Part shown: one piece after another, positions 58,250 through 64,000 of the stretch
Layout: every line of letters begins with the position of its first letter
Numbering within the stretch: the stretch's first letter is position 1
NCBI GenBank assembly: GCA_022559845.1
Contig: CM040124.1
Coordinates: 70,765,491-70,829,490, forward strand
Direction of reading: 5' to 3'
Length of the DNA stretch: 64,000 nucleotides
DNA from: Amorphophallus konjac
Taxonomy: Eukaryota; Streptophyta; Magnoliopsida; Alismatales; Araceae
The notes under the pieces: generated by a model
Told to the model about the DNA's origin: nothing
Seen by the model: only the letters and a program-made list of their open reading frames with translations
Database searches by the model: none
Position numbers and translations under genes: made by a program

Positions 58250-60635
58250 TGTTGCATCCCCTAGTCGATATTTGGTGTTTTGTTTTAATGATAACAAAAC
58301 GATTGTGCTTATGTGTGTGTTTCATTGAGCAACATGTATGCATCTTGGTTGATGAGTTAAAGGATGTCTTTGATGTTGACATTTGGAAGTCAAACGAATG
58401 CTTGTTGATTAAGGAACTCATGCTTTGAATATCTTGATTCACAGGATCAAAATCCATGGTTCATGCTTGTAACTCAAAGAAGTCCATAAATGAAGTTCTT
58501 CTTCTAAAAGGGAGTTTACTCACCCATTGCATTACGTCGACCCCTTATATGTTTCATGCATTTCATCAAAAAGGATTTCAAAGTCGTGGTTGGGTATTTT
58601 CATGCATTTTCCTCATAAGGTTTTTGGGCTTGAAATATGCTCAACCTATTAACTTGAAATTTGATGAATGTGATTTTAATGATGCCTATTCATTATATGG
58701 ATTCATGATCAATTGGTTTTGGCAATTCTAGTCTATGTGTATAGTGTGGTTCAAATGCCTATTTGATAATCATCGTTTTGGGGGTGATGCAAATTCTAGC
58801 TTGAACTTCATGTGAACCTTTGTAGAAATTGATAATATGATGCCCACAACTTGTTCATGTGCAAAGACAAATTATCTTGATCTTTAGTTGAGAACAATGA
58901 TGTTTCAAAGTGTTCACATGCACCTTGTCTATAGGGCTTCATCTATGTACTTCATGGATTTCTCATTAGAACGATTGGGCTTAAGTTCTAACATTTTTCT
59001 CATTCATTTGCTTCTTTGATAAACAACTAAAATGGCTTGTTATGCAGGTTTAGAAACCAATGATGATCCCATATGCAAAGGTATCACAAATCATGGTGAG
59101 ACTTTAACACTTTGTATGTATGTGTTTTGGGGAAAATGGTAAGTGTTCATATAGAGTTTTAATCTTGGTAAAAATGGGAGAGTGATGTTCTCATAATCCA
59201 TGATACGTGGTTTTTAACGCTCACATGAACCTTGGTAGAGTATGGCTAAGATGCTCATTCATTGTGTTCAACTTCATAGCCATTAGCTCTTTTTGTTTAG
59301 GTGTATGACTTGTGTTTTTAAAGGGCTCCAATCTATATCATTTATATGTTCTTATTGAGTTTTCATGAGTGTGTTTCATAGTTATTTATCTTGGGGTGTT
59401 TGGGTTAAAATTCCTTTATTTCATTCATGAAGGTTGAATGAAATGTCAAAGGGTTTAAACTCTTTCGGACTGAACTTCTGCAAATCTGGAAATTGCAGAG
59501 TTCGGTCGACCGAACTTGGCAGGGTTGGCAGTCTGTAACATTTTCTGATGCTATTAATTTCGGTCGACCGACCCCTTTCATTGGTCGACAGAATGCGGCA
59601 AAAACCCAAAAATGAGGATCCGAAAATCATCTAAACCCAATCCATTTGTGCTTACCTTTTACCCCTTTGCCCCCAGGTTCATGGTAGACCTATTGGGGGT
59701 CTTTTGGAGGGTTCTAGAAGGGATATAATGGTCTTTTTATTTCTTCTATATTTGCATATGTGTGAACTCCGAATTTGACAAGAAAAACCCTTATGTTCTC
59801 ATTGTTTCTATCTTGTAGGTGAAGAAAGGGAGAAAGGAAGGAAGAGCTCAAGCCAAGATAGATTTCATCTACTTCAAGGAGTTTTTGGAGCTCGTGGAAG
59901 AAGGAAAAAGAGAGCGACTTGAAGAGAGGATCGAGAAGACGTCAAAATCTCCATCATCCGTCTACAACCGAAGAAGGGTTGAATCGTTTAGAAAGGGGGA
60001 ACCTTTACACTTGCTATATTCTCCTTGCTTTAGTCTTGAGAGATCATTTGGGGTCTATTGTATCCATTTGTGGATTTTGTGTTTATTTCTGAAAGGATAC
60101 TTTTTGTGTGGGTGACCGTATGCTTAAGGTCGTGTGACTACGGTGCTGCGTTTGTTGCAGCGTGTGTGTGTGTGTTGCTGCTGGATTTATGATCCAGAGC
60201 GTTTGGGGTTCATCCCCGTGTTGCTGTGTCTACAGCGTCAGGAGAGTTCTCCTCATGGGGATTTATCCCCGTGTGTGTGTGCAGGTGTCGTCCTGCGTGT
60301 TTGGAGCGTCGCCTCCATGTTGGGGATTTATCCCCGAGTGAAGTCTTACCAGTTTGGTAAGGGGTGGACGTAGGGAGCCCGTCGTGGTCCCGAACCACCT
60401 TAAAAACCCTTGTGTTTTATGGTTTGCATTGTGTGATTGTATGTTCTTTGCTTATCCTTTAAGACAATCGTGTGAGATCAGAGAGATTGAGTGAACTTGA
60501 ATTACTTTGTTAGTTTATTTCCTTCAATCTCGTCAAAGTTGTTAATTCTGCTTAATAAGTTTTTAAATTGCCATATCGCGTGGGGAAAAATTCAACCCCC
60601 CCCTCTTGTCCACTCGCCTACCCCCGGGACCAACA
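58250..60635 (+). repeat. 5' LTR of a SIRE-like copia element
   Basis: It ends CCGGGACCAACA directly before a tRNA-Met PBS, with the CCCCCCCTCTTG-rich U5 common in SIRE-type LTRs. U3 contains perfect palindromes TTCGGTCGACCGAA (59501-59514) and CGGTCGACCG (59561-59570). The transcribed end carries a hairpin array (60114-60398). The left border depends on how the two similar LTR starts are interpreted. Confidence 0.65.
60114..60398 (+). repeat. Array of about twelve perfect mini-hairpins
   Basis: Successive arms: GACC/GGTC (60114-60131), GCTGC/GCAGC (60145-60161), CTGGAT/ATCCAG (60181-60197), GGGG/CCCC (60205-60217), GCTGT/ACAGC (60223-60236), AGGAGA/TCTCCT (60240-60253), GGGGAT/ATCCCC (60257-60270), GCAGG/CCTGC (60281-60296), TGGAG/CTCCA (60302-60317), GGGGAT/ATCCCC (60322-60335), CTTACC/GGTAAG (60345-60361), GTGGT/ACCAC (60384-60398). 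Loops are 2-10 nt. The arms differ in sequence, so it is not an ordinary tandem repeat. Its position just upstream of the PBS places it in the R-U5 part of the transcript. Confidence 0.85.
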
Positions 60636-60637
60636 AA

Positions 60638-60650
60638 TCGTATCAGAGCC
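60638..60650 (+). other. Primer-binding site of SIRE-like element (tRNA-Met)
   Basis: TCGTATCAGAGCC, one base different from TGGTATCAGAGCC, two bases after the LTR end. Confidence 0.85.
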
Positions 60651-60717
60651 ACGGCTCTATTTTCTTGGGTATAACGACCTTTAGAGTGATCCCTGGTGGC
60701 GAGTTTCATTTAGCAAC

Positions 60718-62718
60718 ATGTCTAGCTTTACTCTTCCTTCTCGTTATAATGGAAATAACTACATTTCTTGGAGAAATAGCATGTGTGCATATCTTGGTTT
60801 TAATGAACATGAAATCTGGAAAGCCATATGTGATGGTCCACATAAACTTCCATCAAATGAAAGAGAATGGAATGACAAGCATGTGAAGAAAAATGAGACA
60901 AGCATGTGAAGAAAAATGAAATCAATCTTCGAGCTTTGAGTGTTATAAGGAATAGCATAGAGCCTCATGTTCTTTCCGAATTTCCTCTTGCAGGTCAGCC
61001 AGAGAATTATGGAATCAACTGGCATAGTATGAAGCAAATGAAAAGACTTCGTAAGTCGGCTCAAGCTTAATGGCTAATGATGAAGAAAGCAAAGAAAGCT
61101 CAGAGGGAGAAAGCGAAGGTGAAGTAAGTTCTGATTCTAAAGAACCTTCTATTGACGAATGGCAATTGATATATATTGAAATGCATGAAAGATGTAAAGA
61201 ATTTAAATCTGAAAATAAGAAACTGAGAAACAAACTTAAAGAAATTCTGAGTACATCTGTTCCATGTGTAAGATGTAAATTGCTTGAATCAAAAATTAAA
61301 GACATTATGCATGTAAATCCTTCTTGTGAAAACTGTAAAATACTAAAAAAGGAAAATGAAGCTTTGAAATCAGAAAATGAATGTTTAGAAAGATAAAATG
61401 ATGATATGGAATCTAGAATAGATGAGCTTGATAAAGAAATTTTTGACATGCATAAAGAACACATCTTGGTTTAAAAATCTGATGGATCTTTGAATTTTAA
61501 AAATGATTGTCATGATTTGAGTGAACAAAATAAACTCTTGTTGTCTAAAATTTCCATGCTTGAGAAGAATGAAGAATGTCTTAAGAACAAACTAGTTTCC
61601 TTGTCTGACGATGAGAAAATGTTTGAGAAATTATTTGATTTTGAAATTGATAGCAAGAGCATCATAGATGAAAATGAAGATCTTAAAAAGAAAAATGGTG
61701 CCATGCTAATTCAAATTTCCTTGCTTGAAGGTAGATTGAAAAGTTTTGAAAAATATGAAAAAGAGATTTCTTTGGTGAAATGTGAGAATGAACGTTTGCT
61801 TGAAAAGAGTTCAAAGAATGTTGAAACTGAAAATATTCTTGAGAAACTAATAGAGAAATTGAACTCTTTAAATGTTAAAAATAAAGAAATAATGGAAGAA
61901 AATGAAAATTTCAAATCTGTGAATTACTTGTTAAATGATAAAGTGTCTACATGCGAAGAAGAAATAACAAATGCTGAATTACATATTTCTGATCTAGAAG
62001 AAGAGGTGAAAAGGTTAAAAGATGATTTGTCTAGATTTGTGAAGGGAAAGAAAATTTGGATAAGGTGTTGGGTGTTAAAGTGAATTTTCAAAAGGAAGGT
62101 CTTAGATACATCCCGATCAATAAAAAATCTTTTGAAAATAAATTAAAAATCTCTTTTGTTCATGCATCCGACATTCCAAGTACTTCAAAAGCACCTCCTC
62201 CAAATGCTCAAAAGAAAATTTCTGAAAATGGTTTTACGAAAAAGAAAAATGTCAACACTAAGCCCTCCATGCCAAATAGATCTGAAAAAATGAAATCGAA
62301 TGTTGAATGATTCTATTGTGGTATGTTTGGCCATGAAATGAATGATTGTGTTGTCATGAAAATAGATGATGAAAATGGATGCAAAGTTAAATCTTCTTTT
62401 AAAAGACAAAGAGATGTTGCTTGCTTTTATTGTCATAAACTTGGCCATGTGATGAAGAATTATTTTGTGAAGCAAAAAGATGAACTTCATGCTAAGAATG
62501 TTAAGTTTGATTTTCAAAGAAAACTCAGTGATAAACATGATTTTCATGCTCAAAAGTTTTCATCTTATATGGGAAACTTGTTTCCAAAAACTCATGCAAA
62601 CAGTGAAAATTCATTCCGTAGACCCACATCTCCTTATTGTTTTCATTGTGGGAAATATGGTCATGTTTGTAGACACGCTAAAATCGATACTATGATGAGT
62701 AAATCTCATGTCATGACG
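60718..62718 (+). pseudogene. gag: SIRE-like copia gag (broken)
   Basis: It starts at ATG 60718 with SSFTLPSRYNGNNYISWRNS and LGFNEHEIWKAICDGPHKLP, the N-terminal copia gag domain. It then has a small duplication and stops near 60909. A shortened middle leads to EPHVLSEFPLAG and a stop. From 61070 a long coiled coil rich in E, K, N and L follows (LEKNEECLKNKLVSLSDDEK, KRLKDDLSRFVKGKK). Three zinc-knuckle-like modules come at the end: FYCGMFGHEMNDC, CFYCHKLGHVMKNYF (last Cys to Tyr) and CFHCGKYGHVCRH. A large coiled-coil gag is characteristic of the SIRE lineage. An LTR inserted at 62719 removes everything after gag. Confidence 0.85.
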
Positions 62719-64000
62719 TGATGCCCCAAAGTGGACTTCGATACTGGCTTAATACGAGATTTTTCTAATTTTTCTAGAATATTTGTAATTAGCGACTGTC
62801 AGCAAGGCGTCATTTAATTGACGATTCTATGGGTGTCGTTATTTCAATTAATTAGCGACCGCACGTGCAGGCGTCATTTCCTGATTTTACGAATTCCATT
62901 TAAAATCAAATTCAAGGAATTAACATCTGCTTTGAAGGCTCTCATTAATTGACGCCATTACGCGAAGGCATCATTTCCTATTTTTTAAATATGGAAAGTC
63001 ATTTATTTATATAAATTGATCCCGAAATTAGCGACTGCGTGCGTGGGCGTCATTTTAATTAGCGACCACCCTGATGTCGTCATTTGGCTTCCTTGTCCGT
63101 CTCTGTTGCTGCTTCCTTGCAAAGGCAATCCTTCTATCTTTTGATCTGGATCCTTTCCATGGGAGTAAATCCATTTTCTAGAAGTTTATGCCTAGTTTTA
63201 ATCCCATTAGAACTAGGTTTCAAGCTCTATAAATATCCTCCCTTGAAGGCCACCCAAGAGAGAGAGAGAGATCTAGCAGAAAGAGAGAGATCCCAGTTGA
63301 GAAGAGAGGGTCCTTGCGAGAAAGAGAGATTTTTGTTCAAAGAAAGAATAGCGAGAGTTTTTCACTAACAATTGCAGGGCTCTTCTACTGTGCTTTCATA
63401 GCGGAGGTCTTCCTACGGTGGTCTTCCTCTTGCGTTCTTCCTCCTACGGCTGAAGCTCTCCCTGTTTCTCTTCCTTTACTGCTACAGCAACAGTAGAAAG
63501 GGCACCTTCTCTTTAATTTTCGTTATTATTCATCTCACGCTTATCTCTCTAGCATGTTTTACTAAAGCAGACATCACGTATATCTCTCTGCATATCATAT
63601 ACTGTTTACTTTGCATCAATAGCATATCTCCCATCCTTTTACTCCTCCTAGGGGTTTAAAACAAAACACACAAGGTGTGTTCATGGTTATGTTGCATAGT
63701 CTTCTTTCTTATGAGCATTGACACTGCACACTTTGGCTAATCCATATTATTTGCTTGTTTTGCTTGTCTCACAAGGGTAATCAAGATAAGAACCCCCTTC
63801 GTCGACCGGCCAGTAGAAGGAGGAAGAGAGGACTCACAATCTCACCCGCTTCTTCACAAGGTACATGCGATCATCCTTTTATTTTTTTGAGGTAACCCCT
63901 CTGGCGATCACACTCCTCTAGAGCATCACATACTCCCTTTCTATCCTTTTCTTATTATTTCCCACTTCATATCATATATCTCTACCTTCCTTCTTTCATT
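62719..64000 (+). repeat. LTR of another element, cut by window edge
   Basis: It starts TGATGCCCCAAAGTGG inside the copia gag (a possible target site TGACG lies at 62714-62718). TATA box at 63228-63235 with a GA-rich leader. Between 62790 and 63085 four to five paired motifs of the type TTAGCGAC...GGCGTCATTT are spaced through U3. It resembles TGTAATGCCCC-type gypsy LTRs; family not determined because the interior is outside the window. Confidence 0.65.
63228..63235 (+). promoter_or_regulatory. TATA box of the last LTR
   Basis: TATAAATA, 509 bp into the LTR, followed by a GAGAGA leader (63261-63330). Confidence 0.6.

Noticed and set aside
1..64000. CRISPR arrays, prokaryotic operons, riboswitches, phage or plasmid functions
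   Set aside because: Nothing of the kind is visible. The regular repeats are LTR-associated palindromes and 3' UTR satellites with no spacer structure, and all proteins are plant retrotransposon or plant-type.

Overview
This window is a repeat-dominated piece of a plant nuclear genome, almost certainly a flowering plant with a large genome. The evidence is the set of plant-specific retrotransposon lineages: Tekay-like chromoviruses with 2-3.2 kb LTRs, Tat-lineage Ty3/gypsy elements carrying a second RNase H, and a SIRE-like Ty1/copia element with a coiled-coil gag. There are also a plant mobile domain (PMD) pseudogene and a CACTA-type DNA transposon end. I see no tRNA, rRNA or intact host gene, and I cannot name the species. 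Every recognisable coding region is broken by stops, frameshifts or deletions.

Layout. 1-1.86 kb: unassigned, with one minus-strand LTR-like promoter. 1.86-8.5 kb: two tandem, diverged, non-coding elements with Tat-like LTR starts. 8.5-34.6 kb: a deep nest. A minus-strand element V (gag relic at 8.5-9.0 kb, PBS at 12.27 kb, LTR split over 12.29-12.95 and 33.31-34.63 kb) received solo LTR W1 (9033-12268, target duplication ACCTC) and solo LTR Z (12950-15146 plus 32322-33306, target duplication CAAAC/CAAAT). A full-length Tekay-like element X (15147-32316, target duplication GTTAT) then landed in Z. A gag-only minus-strand element Y (23017-29076, target duplication TGTAG) landed in the first bases of X's 3' LTR. 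34.63-37.7 kb: one end of a CACTA transposon and unassigned DNA. 37.7-46 kb: a minus-strand Tat element (LTR, repeat-rich 3' UTR, antisense coiled-coil relic, pol). 46-49.6 kb: Tat gag-protease in the opposite orientation. 49.6-50.35 kb: an LTR U3 fragment. 50.35-56.1 kb: a multi-exon PMD/coiled-coil pseudogene split by solo LTR S3 (52800-55737). 57.25-62.7 kb: SIRE-like LTR and gag. 62.7-64 kb: the start of another LTR.

Two patterns stand out. First, LTRs of at least eight different families from both Ty1/copia and Ty3/gypsy carry clusters of short inverted repeats with a shared GGTC...GACC core. The flanking bases of the arms are typical of each family and recur at distant sites within one LTR. 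Second, the transcribed part of the SIRE-like LTR contains about a dozen different perfect mini-hairpins, nearly end to end, in about 285 bp (60114-60398). Neither pattern is explained by the features I can name.
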